Source of the DNA: an uncultured Eubacteriales bacterium
Lineage (GTDB): Bacteria > Bacillota > Clostridia > Oscillospirales > Acutalibacteraceae
Reading direction: 5' to 3'
Length of the DNA: 64,000 nt
Assembly: GCA_934486615.1 (NCBI GenBank)
Contig: CAKSQO010000003.1
Location: 102,441 to 166,440 of the forward strand
In this document: one piece after another, positions 33,978-41,953 of the stretch
How positions within the stretch are numbered: the first letter of the stretch is position 1
Layout: every line of letters starts with the position of its first letter
Made by a program: the position numbers and the translations under genes
Notes under the pieces: model-generated
The model's database searches: none
Seen by the model: the letters and a program-made list of their open reading frames with translations, nothing else
Told to the model about the DNA's origin: nothing

Positions 33978-34025
33978 AAAATCCACGAAACGGAGCATCT
34001 GTTCCGTTTCGTGGATTTTTTTAAT
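33978..34025. terminator. Terminator of nfnA-nfnB (long 17-bp stem)
   Basis: 33978-33994 pairs exactly with 34003-34019 (AAAATCCACGAAACGGA and its complement), 8-nt loop. On the minus strand it ends 13 nt after the nfnB stop and is followed by TTTTGCG. On the plus strand a longer T run follows, so it may work both ways. Confidence 0.82.
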
Positions 34026-34037
34026 CAAAAGCGGGGA

Positions 34038-35429
34038 TTACTTATTCTTGCTCTGAATGTACTCGTCGATCGAGGCGGCGCCGGTCTTGCCCGCGCCCAT
34101 AGCGAGAATAACGGTGGCAGCGCCTGTTACGGCGTCGCCGCCTGCATAAACGCCCTCGCGGGAGGTTGCGCCGTGCTCGTCGGCGATGATGCCGCCCCAA
34201 CGCTGGGTATCAAGGCCCTTGGTGGTGGACTTGATCAGCGGGTTCGGTGAAGTGCCGATGGACATAATAACGCAGTCGACGTCGATGACGAACTCGCTGC
34301 CCTCTTTGACGACAGGCTTGCGGCGTCCCGACTCGTCAGGCTCGCCCAGCTCCATCTCAACGCACTTGATGCCGCTGACAGAGCCGGTATCGTTGCCGAG
34401 AATCTCGACAGGATTGGTCAGGAGCTTGAACTCGATGCCCTCTTCCTTGGCGTGCTCGACTTCCTCCTTACGGGCGGGAAGCTCGTCCTCGCCGCGGCGA
34501 TAGACTATGTAGACCTTCTCGGCGCCCAGACGCATAGCGCATCTGGCAGCGTCCATAGCGACGTTGCCGCCGCCGACGACCGCGACGTGCTTGCCGTGGG
34601 TGATCGGGGTAGCGGAGCCGTCGAGATAAGCCTTCATCAGGTTGGTGCGGGTCAAAAACTCGTTGGCGGAGTAAACGCCCTTGAGGTTCTCACCGGGAAT
34701 CTTCATAAATCTCGGCAGACCGGCGCCCGAGCCGATGAACACGGCCTCAAAGCCGGCGTCGAACAGCTCGTCGACGGAAACGGTCTTACCGATGACGGTG
34801 TTGGTGTCGATGGTAACGCCGAGCGCCTTAAGAGTCTCAATCTCCTTACGGACGATGGCCTTCGGAAGACGGAACTCGGGGATACCGTAAATCAGAACGC
34901 CGCCGGCGAGATGAAGCGCCTCGAAAACGCTGACATCGTAACCCTTGCGGGCGAGGTCGCCTGCGCAGGCAAGGCCGGAAGGACCGGAGCCGACGACGGC
35001 AACGCGGTGGCCGTTGGACTCGGGCTTAACGGGAGCTTCGGTGCAGTTGGCGTTGTGCCAGTCGGAGACAAAGCGCTCAAGACGGCCGATAGCGACGGGC
35101 TCGCCCTTTATGCCGCGCACGCACTTGGACTCGCACTGGGTCTCCTGCGGACATACGCGGCCGCAGACAGCGGGCAGAGACGACGAGCGGGAGATTATCT
35201 GATAAGCACCCTCGAAATCGCCCTCGCGCACCTTTGCGATGAACGCGGGAATGTCGATAGCGACAGGGCAGCCGCCCACACAGGGCTTATTCTTGCAGTT
35301 GAGGCAGCGGTTAGCCTCGTCGATAGCCTGCTCGGCGGTGTAACCGGTGGTAACCTCGAGAAAATCGCGATTGCGTACCATCGGGTCGCGAATCGGCATT
35401 TCATTTTTCTTCAGTGACATATTAGGCAT
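34038..35429 (-). CDS. nfnB: NADPH-dependent electron-bifurcating transhydrogenase subunit NfnB (GltD-like)
   Basis: Large subunit of NfnAB, which couples NADPH oxidation to NAD+ and ferredoxin reduction or the reverse. It is 463 residues from ATG 35429, preceded by AAGGGGGCG; the longer frame starts inside the upstream gene. N-terminal [4Fe-4S] cysteines appear in CLNCKNKPCVGGCP and CGRVCPQETQCE. Two nucleotide-binding motifs follow: GSGPSGLACAGDLA and VVGGGNVAMDAAR. Such proteins are often annotated as glutamate synthase small subunit. The adjacent nfnA makes the Nfn reading preferable. It starts 1 nt after the nfnA stop codon. Confidence 0.9.
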   Translation of the reverse strand: MPNMSLKKNEMPIRDPMVRNRDFLEVTTGYTAEQAIDEANRCLNCKNKPCVGGCPVAIDIPAFIAKVREGDFEGAYQIISRSSSLPAVCGRVCPQETQCESKCVRGIKGEPVAIGRLERFVSDWHNANCTEAPVKPESNGHRVAVVGSGPSGLACAGDLARKGYDVSVFEALHLAGGVLIYGIPEFRLPKAIVRKEIETLKALGVTIDTNTVIGKTVSVDELFDAGFEAVFIGSGAGLPRFMKIPGENLKGVYSANEFLTRTNLMKAYLDGSATPITHGKHVAVVGGGNVAMDAARCAMRLGAEKVYIVYRRGEDELPARKEEVEHAKEEGIEFKLLTNPVEILGNDTGSVSGIKCVEMELGEPDESGRRKPVVKEGSEFVIDVDCVIMSIGTSPNPLIKSTTKGLDTQRWGGIIADEHGATSREGVYAGGDAVTGAATVILAMGAGKTGAASIDEYIQSKNK

Positions 35430-35430
35430 T

Positions 35431-36270
35431 TTACTTCGCCCCCTTGAAAAGATTGCAGGTTTCTTCGCGGGCCTTCTTTTCGAAGTCCTTGTACATGGTC
35501 GAGCGGGACATAGCCTCGTCGAAGTCGATGAGGTGGCCGTCGAAGTCGGGTCCGTCAACGCAGGCGAACTTGGTCTCGCCGCCGACGCTCAGGCGGCAGC
35601 CGCCGCACATTCCGGTGCCGTCGATCATGATCGGGTTCATGCTCGCAACGGTCTTGACGCCGAACTCCTTGGTCAGCTTACATACGAATTTCATCATGAT
35701 CAGCGGCCCGATGGTGATGACCTCGTCGTACTGCTCGCCGCTCTCGATAAGGTCGCGCAGCGCGTCGGTTACCAGACCCTTGCGGCCGTGGCTGCCGTCG
35801 TCGGTCATCATGCAGAGCTTGTCACTGACAGCGGCGAACTCGTCCTCGAGAATAACGAGATCCTTGCTTCTGAATCCTACGATGGAGTGGACCTCTGCGC
35901 CGAGGTGGTGCAGCTTCTTGGCAATAGGATAGGCGATAGCACAGCCGACACCGCCGCCGACAACGGCGACTTTCTTGAGGCCGTCGGTGTGAGTTGCAAC
36001 TCCGAGCGGGCCGACAAAGTCGGTGAGACACTCGCCTTCGTTTTTGTGATTGAGTTTTTCAGTCGTTGCCCCGACTATCTGGAAGATGATGGTGACAGTG
36101 CCCGCCTCGCGGTCAAAGTCCGCGATAGTCAGCGGTATTCTCTCACCGTCTTCGTCGACTCGTAAGATGATGAACTGGCCGGGCTCGGCTTTCTTCGCGA
36201 TAAGCGGAGCTTCGATATCCATCAGCGTAACGGTCGGATTGAGCGAGACTTTACGTCTGATCCTGTACAT
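35431..36270 (-). CDS. nfnA: NfnA: sulfide/dihydroorotate dehydrogenase-like FAD/NAD-binding subunit
   Basis: Small subunit of the bifurcating transhydrogenase, 279 residues. It has a ferredoxin-NADP reductase fold: FAD-domain segment GQFIILRVDEDGERIPLTI, NAD-binding VAVVGGGVGCA, and a C-terminal [2Fe-2S] binding set CGGCRLSVGG...FACVDGPDFDGH, as in PyrK. Pairing with the GltD-like gene behind it identifies NfnA rather than PyrK. It has its own promoter 43 nt upstream. Confidence 0.9.
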   Translation of the reverse strand: MYRIRRKVSLNPTVTLMDIEAPLIAKKAEPGQFIILRVDEDGERIPLTIADFDREAGTVTIIFQIVGATTEKLNHKNEGECLTDFVGPLGVATHTDGLKKVAVVGGGVGCAIAYPIAKKLHHLGAEVHSIVGFRSKDLVILEDEFAAVSDKLCMMTDDGSHGRKGLVTDALRDLIESGEQYDEVITIGPLIMMKFVCKLTKEFGVKTVASMNPIMIDGTGMCGGCRLSVGGETKFACVDGPDFDGHLIDFDEAMSRSTMYKDFEKKAREETCNLFKGAK

Positions 36271-36312
36271 TCTTCAACACTTCTTTCGAATTTTATAATT
36301 GGGACCTTACTT

Positions 36313-36341
36313 ATAATAGCACAGTGCACAAGAAATTTCAA
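36313..36341 (-). promoter_or_regulatory. Promoter of nfnA-nfnB
   Basis: Minus strand TTGAAA (36341-36336), a 17-nt spacer and TATTAT (36318-36313). Confidence 0.7.
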
Positions 36342-36373
36342 ACTAAAATCTTAGAAAATAACAAAAATTATGC

Positions 36374-36402
36374 TTGCTTTTTTTGTAAAAGCAGTGTATA
36401 AT
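36374..36402 (+). promoter_or_regulatory. Promoter of tRNA-Val
   Basis: TTGCTT (36374-36379), a 17-nt spacer and TATAAT (36397-36402), 26 nt before the tRNA. Confidence 0.75.
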
Positions 36403-36428
36403 ATATTTTGTTATCGCGAAATGAATAC

Positions 36429-36504
36429 GGACACTTAGCTCAGCTGGTAGAGCATCCGCTTGACGTGCGGAAGGTCAGGGGTTCGAGCCCCTTAGTGTCC
36501 ACCA
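36429..36504 (+). tRNA. tRNA-Val (anticodon GAC)
   Basis: A 76-nt cloverleaf. The acceptor GGACACT pairs with AGTGTCC, the anticodon stem is TCCGC/GCGGA with loop TTGACGT (anticodon GAC at 36462-36464), and the T arm is AGGGG-TTCGAGC-CCCTT. Discriminator A and CCA are encoded (36501-36504). GAC reads GUC and GUU valine codons. Confidence 0.96.
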
Positions 36505-36505
36505 T

Positions 36506-36540
36506 GAAAAACCGCTTTGCATATCGCAAAGCGGTTTTTT
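36506..36540 (+). terminator. Terminator directly after tRNA-Val
   Basis: AAAACCGCTTTGC and GCAAAGCGGTTTT enclose a 5-nt loop and end in a T run. It begins 2 nt after the CCA end. Confidence 0.92.
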
Positions 36541-36691
36541 CAACTAAATCCGTTCTCTGCAAAACGAGTGCAATATCTTTGATATTTCACTGTTACAATT
36601 CGCAGCCTTTGATTTCACCGTGCACCGGCACGATTTCACTCACTTATCTCTGCGCCAAAGCGCAGCATTACTTTACCGAAGGGGTACCGCT

Positions 36692-38023
36692 GTGGAAAAG
36701 GACCTTACGCGCGGCTCGGTCGGCGCGACTATGCTCAAATTCGCCCTCCCGATGATATTCGGCAATATGCTGCAGCAGTGCTACAACATCGCCGACACGG
36801 TGATCGTCGGGCGCGCCTGCGGCGAGGACGCGCTTGCGGCAGTCGGCTCGGCCTACACGCTGATGACGTTCATCACGTCGGTGATAATCGGCCTTTGCAT
36901 GGGCAGCGGAGCGGTGTTCTCCGCCTGCTTCGGGCGAGGGGACAGGCAGTCGCTGCGCTCAGGCGCGGTCGCTTCGTTCGGCTTTATCGCCGCCGTGACC
37001 GTTGTTATGAACATCGCCGTCGTCGCGCTCGGAGATAATCTGCTGCGCCTGCTGCGCGTGCCCGAGGGCGTGCTGCCGCTGATGAGCGACTACATCGGCG
37101 TTATCTACACCGGGATTGCATTTATTTTTCTTTACAACTTTTTCGCATTTTTGCTGCGCTCGTGCGGCAATTCGAGCGTTCCGCTCATCTTCCTTGCGAT
37201 AAGCGCTGTCATAAACATTGCGCTCGATATCGTGTTCGTCGTCAGCTTCGACTTCGGAGTAAAAGGCGCTGCTGCCGCGACCGTCATCGCGCAGGCCGCG
37301 TCGGGGCTTGGGCTTGCCGCCTACACTCTGATAAAGCAGCCTGAGCTGCGCCCGACAAGGCACGACTTTGCCGCGAGCCGAGGGCTTATGCCCGGTGTAG
37401 TCCGCCACTCCTTTGCCGCGAGTGTGCAGCAGTCGGTGATGAACTTCGGCATACTTATGATTCAGGGGCTTGTCAACAGCTTCGGTGCGACGGTAATGGC
37501 GGCGTTCGCTGCGGCGGTGAAGGTCGACACGTTCGCCTATATGCCCGCGCAGGAGTTCGGCAACGCCTACTCGCTGTTTATTTCGCAGAATAATGCCGCG
37601 GGTCGCGCCGACCGCGTAAAGGAGGGCACGCGCCGCGCCGTGGCGTTGAGCGTTGCGTTCTGCGCCGTCGTGTCGGTCGCGGTGTTCGCATTCGCGCCGC
37701 AGCTTATCGGCGTGTTCGTCGATGAGCCGAGCGCCGCGCTCGTCGCAACCGGTGCGCAGTATCTCAGAATCGAGGGCAGCTGCTACTTTGCGATAGGCGT
37801 GCTGTTCCTGCTCTACGGCTACTATCGCGGCATCGAGAAGCCCGAAATGTCGCTCGTGCTGACGGTCATCTCGCTCGGCACAAGAGTGCTGCTTGCCTAC
37901 CTGCTCGCGCCGATTAAAGCGGTCGGAGTGCTCGGAATTTGGTGGGCGATTCCTATCGGCTGGTTCCTCGCCGACGCCGTCGGCCTTGCGTTTATGAAGA
38001 AGAACACCTCCAAACGTCGCTGA
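36692..38023 (+). CDS. MATE family efflux transporter
   Basis: Multidrug/toxin extrusion-type Na+ or H+ antiporter of 443 residues with about twelve hydrophobic helices in two repeats. The typical start is EKDLTRGSVGATMLKFALPMIFGNMLQQCYNIADTVIVGR. GTG 36692 with GAAGGGG upstream fits the family start; an upstream frame to 36620 looks non-coding. The substrate is unknown. Bases 36541-36691 hold no gene I can recognise. The last codons form one arm of the terminator. Confidence 0.9.
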   Translation: MEKDLTRGSVGATMLKFALPMIFGNMLQQCYNIADTVIVGRACGEDALAAVGSAYTLMTFITSVIIGLCMGSGAVFSACFGRGDRQSLRSGAVASFGFIAAVTVVMNIAVVALGDNLLRLLRVPEGVLPLMSDYIGVIYTGIAFIFLYNFFAFLLRSCGNSSVPLIFLAISAVINIALDIVFVVSFDFGVKGAAAATVIAQAASGLGLAAYTLIKQPELRPTRHDFAASRGLMPGVVRHSFAASVQQSVMNFGILMIQGLVNSFGATVMAAFAAAVKVDTFAYMPAQEFGNAYSLFISQNNAAGRADRVKEGTRRAVALSVAFCAVVSVAVFAFAPQLIGVFVDEPSAALVATGAQYLRIEGSCYFAIGVLFLLYGYYRGIEKPEMSLVLTVISLGTRVLLAYLLAPIKAVGVLGIWWAIPIGWFLADAVGLAFMKKNTSKRR

Positions 38024-38045
38024 TGCGCTTGGAGGTGCTTTTTAT
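38004..38045 (+). terminator. Terminator overlapping the 3' end of the MATE gene
   Basis: CACCTCCAA (38005-38013) pairs with TTGGAGGTG (38029-38037), then CTTTTTAT. The upstream arm lies inside the last codons. Confidence 0.82.
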
Positions 38046-38051
38046 AATGAA

Positions 38052-38519
38052 TTATTTTCTGAAAAGTTTTTGAAAAAAGCTTTTTATCGAGGGCTTTTCT
38101 TCGTGAAGCGGCTCGTCGAGCGCCCACGGCAAGTCTATTCCCTCAACGGAAATTGTAAAATAGTCGCCGCTCTGTTCGTTCGGCGAAGCAAAGCCGTCGG
38201 TGATTACGATGTTCAGCGGCAGGCTGTCGGCGATGGCGATTTCGGAGTGCCCCATTGCTTTAACGCTTCCGCAAACGGTGTAATCGGCGCTTATGCAGTG
38301 AATATAATCGCCGATTTCAACATTATATACTTCGTCGGGTCTTGAAATATCGACGCCAAAGCCATATAAAAATTCGCCCAATTTCGGGAAAGCGCCCTTA
38401 ATCTGCGCGTAAAAATTGCGGCAGTACCCGCAGTCGCAAAGAGAAAGTGCGCGGTAGTATTCTCGCGTTTTCTCAATATCGACCGAAAAAACATAGCCGC
38501 TGATTTTAACCGTTTCCAT
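38052..38519 (-). CDS. Uncharacterised protein with CxCxxC motif
   Basis: A 155-residue soluble protein, not recognised. It starts at ATG 38519 (GGGGTGAATCT upstream). Cysteines at 28, 30 and 33 form LCDCGYCRNFY, after which come a helix (KLGEFLYGFG), a GVDISRPDEVYNVEIGDYIHCISADYTVCG segment and a mostly beta second half. No signal peptide. The clustered cysteines could bind zinc. It converges on the MATE gene, and a TATAAT about 20 nt upstream could be its -10. The frame has normal codon use, so I regard it as real. Confidence 0.7.
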   Translation of the reverse strand: METVKISGYVFSVDIEKTREYYRALSLCDCGYCRNFYAQIKGAFPKLGEFLYGFGVDISRPDEVYNVEIGDYIHCISADYTVCGSVKAMGHSEIAIADSLPLNIVITDGFASPNEQSGDYFTISVEGIDLPWALDEPLHEEKPSIKSFFQKLFRK

Positions 38520-38540
38520 AGATTCACCCCGCTTTGACGA

Positions 38541-38774
38541 TATTATACCACAAAAGCGGAACTTGCGTTCCGCAAACGGCACAGCCGTTCAATTGTTCTC
38601 TCAGGCGTCGGCGGTTTACCGCCGCTAACGCCGTGAGGTTATTATACCACGAAGCAAAAATGCTTGCTCGCAAGGGCATTTTTGCGAGGCCGTCAATACC
38701 ACAGTCGTGCGCAGCACGGGGAGGCGACAGCCGTAAAGGCTTGCACAGCAAGCCTTTCTGTGGTTATTATACCA
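38541..38774. repeat. Hairpin-rich array with three TATTATACCA motifs
   Basis: TATTATACCA recurs at 38541, 38640 and 38765, with a fourth degenerate CAATACCAC near 38694. Between them lie GC-rich hairpins: AACGGC-aca-GCCGTT (38575-38589), GGCGGT-tt-ACCGCC (about 38609-38622), GCAAAAATGC/GCATTTTTGC (38654-38685), GTGC-gca-GCAC (about 38707-38717) and AAAGGCTTGC-aca-GCAAGCCTTT (38735-38757). No gene is credible here. On the minus strand each motif reads TGGTATAATA, a perfect -10 box. Confidence 0.7.
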
Positions 38775-38801
38775 TAAGCGCTGGACTTTTTCCATAAAAA
38801 T

Positions 38802-38836
38802 AAAAGTCGCCCTCAATGCAGAGGGCGACTTTTTCG
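38802..38836. terminator. Strong terminator-like hairpin
   Basis: AAAGTCGCCCTC (38803-38814) and GAGGGCGACTTT (38821-38832) enclose a 6-nt loop. T runs occur on both strands. On the minus strand it lies just past the decayed gene tail. Confidence 0.85.
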
Positions 38837-38848
38837 CGTTTAGTGCTT

Positions 38849-39053
38849 TCATCTTGTCCGTCTGTATTGCGAGGTGCCGAGGCCGAGTATCATTGTCAAA
38901 AGCGACGGGAACAGGGCGAGGTCTATCGTATACCCGAAGCCGCGGTCGAAGCAAGGCTTTTGCGACCTTGCAGTTGAGTGCGATGAAGCTGGTCACGCTC
39001 GCGGCGGAAATCGGCAGCGGGCCGAGCACACCTTTTGCAAAACCAAAGCCGCC
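38849..39053 (-). pseudogene. Decayed 3' tail of a small membrane protein gene, frameshifted
   Basis: On the minus strand the frame from 39053 reads GGFGFAKGVLGPLPISAASVT then SFIALNCKVAKA. A +1 shift near 38947 restores a sensible ending, CFDRGFGYTIDLALFPSLLT then MILGLGTSQYRRTR and stop at 38849. The joined peptide has hydrophobic helices and a basic tail, as at the end of a transporter. No start codon or 5' part remains, and its beginning overlaps the leuB terminator. I do not recognise the family. Confidence 0.4.
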
Positions 39054-39074
39054 CGCGGTTAAACGGACGGCTCT
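39038..39074 (-). terminator. Terminator of the ilv-leu operon
   Basis: On the minus strand AGCCGTCCG and CGGGCGGCT (one mismatch) enclose an 8-nt loop, followed by TTTGGTTTTG. It begins 7 nt after the leuB stop. Confidence 0.65.
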
Positions 39075-39078
39075 TTCT

Positions 39079-40149
39079 TCAGATATTCGCGGCGATGAGG
39101 TCGCCCATTTCGGCGCAGCTTACGAGGGTGAAGCCGTCCTTCATAATATCGGCGGTGCGGTAGCCGCCGTCGAGCACCTTGTCAACCGCAGCCTCGATAG
39201 CGTCGGCTTCGGCCGACATATCGAACGAGTAGCGCAGCATCATTGAGGCGCTGAGCACGGTGCCGATGGGGTTGGCCTTGCCAGTTCCCGCGATGTCGGG
39301 AGCGGAGCCGTGGATAGGCTCGTACATACCGAGCGTGCCCTCGGACAGCGAGGCCGACGGCATCATGCCGATCGAGCCTGTGAGCATTGAGGCTTCGTCC
39401 GACAGAATGTCGCCGAACATATTCTCGGTGACGATGACGTCGAACTGTGCGGGGTTCCTGATAAGCTGCATTGCGGTGTTGTCAACAAGCAGGTCGCCCG
39501 CTTCAATCTCGGGGTAGTCGGCGGCCATCTCGTGCACGGTCTTGCGCCACAGGCGCGAGGTGTCGAGGACGTTCGCCTTGTCAACGGAGGTCAGCTTCCT
39601 GCCGCGCTTGAGAGCGGTCTCGAACGCGACCCTGACGATGCGCTTTATCTCGTGCTCGGAGTAGGGCATAATGTCGGTCGCGACAAGCTCGCCGTTTACC
39701 TCCTCGGTCTTTTTCTCACCGAAGTAGACGCCGCCCGTCAGCTCGCGGACTATCAGCAGGTCGATGCCGCCTCCGACGATCTCCTTTTTGAGCGGGGACG
39801 CGTCGGCAAGCTGCCTGAACAGCTTCGTCGGGCGCAGGTTGGCGAACAGGCCGAGCTCTTTTCTGACGGCGAGCAGCGCCTTCTCGGGGCGTATCGCGGG
39901 CGGGCAGGAGTCCCACTTCGGGCCGCCGACCGCGCCGAGCAGCACGCTGTCGGACGCTTTGCAGATGTTCATTCCCTCGTCGGTTATCGGCACGCCGAAC
40001 TTGTCGATCGAGCAGCCGCCGATGTCAACGTGGGTGTAGTTAAATTCGTGGCCGTACTTTGCGGCGACCTTGTCGAGCACCTTGACGGCTTCGGCGACGA
40101 TTTCGGGGCCTATTCCGTCGCCGGGCAGGACTGCGATACTCTTTTTCAT
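39079..40149 (-). CDS. leuB: 3-isopropylmalate dehydrogenase
   Basis: Third step of leucine synthesis: NAD-dependent oxidation and decarboxylation of 3-isopropylmalate. 356 residues, full length. It begins MKKSIAVLPGDGIGPEI and shows the substrate/metal region NVLDTSRLWR and DNTAMQLIRNP, and the coenzyme-binding segment EPIHGSAPDIAGTGKANP. ATGA overlap with leuD. Last gene of the operon. Confidence 0.97.
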   Translation of the reverse strand: MKKSIAVLPGDGIGPEIVAEAVKVLDKVAAKYGHEFNYTHVDIGGCSIDKFGVPITDEGMNICKASDSVLLGAVGGPKWDSCPPAIRPEKALLAVRKELGLFANLRPTKLFRQLADASPLKKEIVGGGIDLLIVRELTGGVYFGEKKTEEVNGELVATDIMPYSEHEIKRIVRVAFETALKRGRKLTSVDKANVLDTSRLWRKTVHEMAADYPEIEAGDLLVDNTAMQLIRNPAQFDVIVTENMFGDILSDEASMLTGSIGMMPSASLSEGTLGMYEPIHGSAPDIAGTGKANPIGTVLSASMMLRYSFDMSAEADAIEAAVDKVLDGGYRTADIMKDGFTLVSCAEMGDLIAANI

Positions 40150-40637
40150 TCTATTTCCTCCTTGAGCGAGGCGAGCAGGCCGCCCTTGGCAATGATGTTC
40201 TGTATAAACGGTGGGAAGGGCTGCGCCCTGTAGGTACTGCCCGTAGTCTCGTCGGTGATGAGGCCTGTGTCAAAGTCGACGCTGACCTTGTCGCCCGCGC
40301 TGATTCCGTCGGCCGCTTCGGGGCACTCGAGGATAGGCAGACCGATGTTTATCGCGTTGCGGTAAAAGATGCGCGCGAAGCTCTTGGCAATTACGCAGCC
40401 CGTGCCGCAGGTCTTGATGACGAGCGGAGCGTGCTCGCGCGAGGAGCCGCAGCCGAAGTTCCAGCCTGCGACCATAACGTCGCCTTTTTCGACCTGCTTG
40501 ACAAAGTCGCGGTCGATGTCCTCCATGCAGTGCAGGGCAAGCTCGTTAGCGTCGGGGGTGTTGAGGTAGCGCGCGGGGATTATGACGTCGGTGTCGACGT
40601 TGTCGGGATATTTGAAAACCTTTCCGCTTGTGTTCAT
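40146..40637 (-). CDS. leuD: 3-isopropylmalate dehydratase small subunit
   Basis: Swivel-domain subunit of isopropylmalate isomerase, 163 residues. It carries NVDTDVIIPARYL and the conserved GWNFGCGSSREHAP active-site segment. ATGA overlaps link it to both leuC and leuB, showing tight translational coupling. Confidence 0.97.
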   Translation of the reverse strand: MNTSGKVFKYPDNVDTDVIIPARYLNTPDANELALHCMEDIDRDFVKQVEKGDVMVAGWNFGCGSSREHAPLVIKTCGTGCVIAKSFARIFYRNAINIGLPILECPEAADGISAGDKVSVDFDTGLITDETTGSTYRAQPFPPFIQNIIAKGGLLASLKEEIE

Positions 40638-41899
40638 TTTACAGCCTCCTTGGGGTCGGTGATGTAACCTGTCAGAGCGCTTGCAGCGGCGGTTGCGGGG
40701 CCTGCGAGGTAGACTTCGCTGTCAACGTGACCCATACGTCCGACAAAGTTGCGGTTGGTCGTGGCAAGGCAGCGCTCGCCCTTGGCAAGTATACCCATAT
40801 AACCGCCGAGGCACGGACCGCACGTCGGCGTTGAGACGACCGCCCCCGCGTCGATGAAAGCGGTAACGTAGCCGCGCTCGACGCACTCGCGCATTATCTT
40901 CATCGTGCCGGGGATTATTATGCAGCGCAGACCGTCGGCAATCCTTTTGCCCTTGAGAATGTTGTAGGCAGTCTCCATATCCTCCATACGGCCGTTGGTG
41001 CAGCTGCCGATGACGACCTGGTCAATCTTGATGTCGCTGAGCCGGTCGGCGGGCTTGGTGTTCTCGGGCAGGTGAGGGCAGCTGACGACGGGAACGATGT
41101 CGGTCAGGTTGATGTCGATGACCTGCTCGTACTCCGCGTCCGCGTCGGCCTCGTAGACGGCGTAGGGGCGCTCGCTCCTGCCGTCAAGATAGGCGCGGGT
41201 GACGTCGTCAACGGGGAAAATTCCGTTTTTGGCGCCTGCTTCGATTGCCATATTGCATATGCACAGGCGGTCGTCCATCGACAGTGAGCTTACGCCGGAG
41301 CCTGTGAACTCCATGCTCTTATAGAGCGCGCCGTCAACGCCGATTTTGCCGATAATCGTCAGAATGACGTCCTTGCCGCTGCAATAGGGGTGAAGCGAAC
41401 CCGTGAGGTTGAACTTTATCGCCGAGGGCACCTTGAACCACGCAATTCCCGTGGCCATGCCCGCGGCCATATCGGTCGAGCCGACGCCGGTCGAGAACGC
41501 GCCGAGCGCGCCGTAGGTGCAGGTGTGGCTGTCGGCACCGATGATGCAGTCGCCCGCGGTGACTACGCCCTGCTCGGGCAGCAGCGCGTGCTCGATGCCC
41601 ATCCTGCCGACGTCGTAGAAGTGGCTGATGCCGTGCGCGTTGGCGAAATTGCGGCAGACCTTGGACTGCTCGGCGGCCTTGATGTCCTTGTTAGGCACAA
41701 AGTGGTCGAGGACGATTGCGATTCTGTCCTTGTCGAACACATCGGTGAAGCCCGCTTTGTTGAACTCGTTGACCGCCACGGGTGTGGTGATGTCGTTGCC
41801 GAGCACGATATCGAGCTTCGCTTTTATCAGCTGACCTGCTTCGACGGAGTCAAGCCCCGCGTGGGCGGCCAGTATCTTCTGGGTCATGGTCATACCCAT
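40634..41899 (-). CDS. leuC: 3-isopropylmalate dehydratase large subunit
   Basis: Aconitase-family [4Fe-4S] enzyme that isomerises 2- to 3-isopropylmalate with LeuD, 421 residues (the shorter anaerobe/archaeal-type length). Cluster ligands are in GSCTNGR and TCGPCLGGYMG. GADSHTCTYGALGAFSTGVGSTD is typical. The start ATG 41899 has GGAGGTTG upstream. Ends in an ATGA overlap with leuD. Confidence 0.96.
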   Translation of the reverse strand: MGMTMTQKILAAHAGLDSVEAGQLIKAKLDIVLGNDITTPVAVNEFNKAGFTDVFDKDRIAIVLDHFVPNKDIKAAEQSKVCRNFANAHGISHFYDVGRMGIEHALLPEQGVVTAGDCIIGADSHTCTYGALGAFSTGVGSTDMAAGMATGIAWFKVPSAIKFNLTGSLHPYCSGKDVILTIIGKIGVDGALYKSMEFTGSGVSSLSMDDRLCICNMAIEAGAKNGIFPVDDVTRAYLDGRSERPYAVYEADADAEYEQVIDINLTDIVPVVSCPHLPENTKPADRLSDIKIDQVVIGSCTNGRMEDMETAYNILKGKRIADGLRCIIIPGTMKIMRECVERGYVTAFIDAGAVVSTPTCGPCLGGYMGILAKGERCLATTNRNFVGRMGHVDSEVYLAGPATAAASALTGYITDPKEAVK

Positions 41900-41953
41900 T
41901 TGAACAACCTCCTTATGCGCCCGCAGAAAGCGGGTTTTGAGAAAAGCCGCGCG

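Noticed and set aside
36541..36691. Upstream extension of the MATE gene from 36620
   Set aside because: The extra residues are not MATE-like and GTG 36692 has a proper Shine-Dalgarno site.
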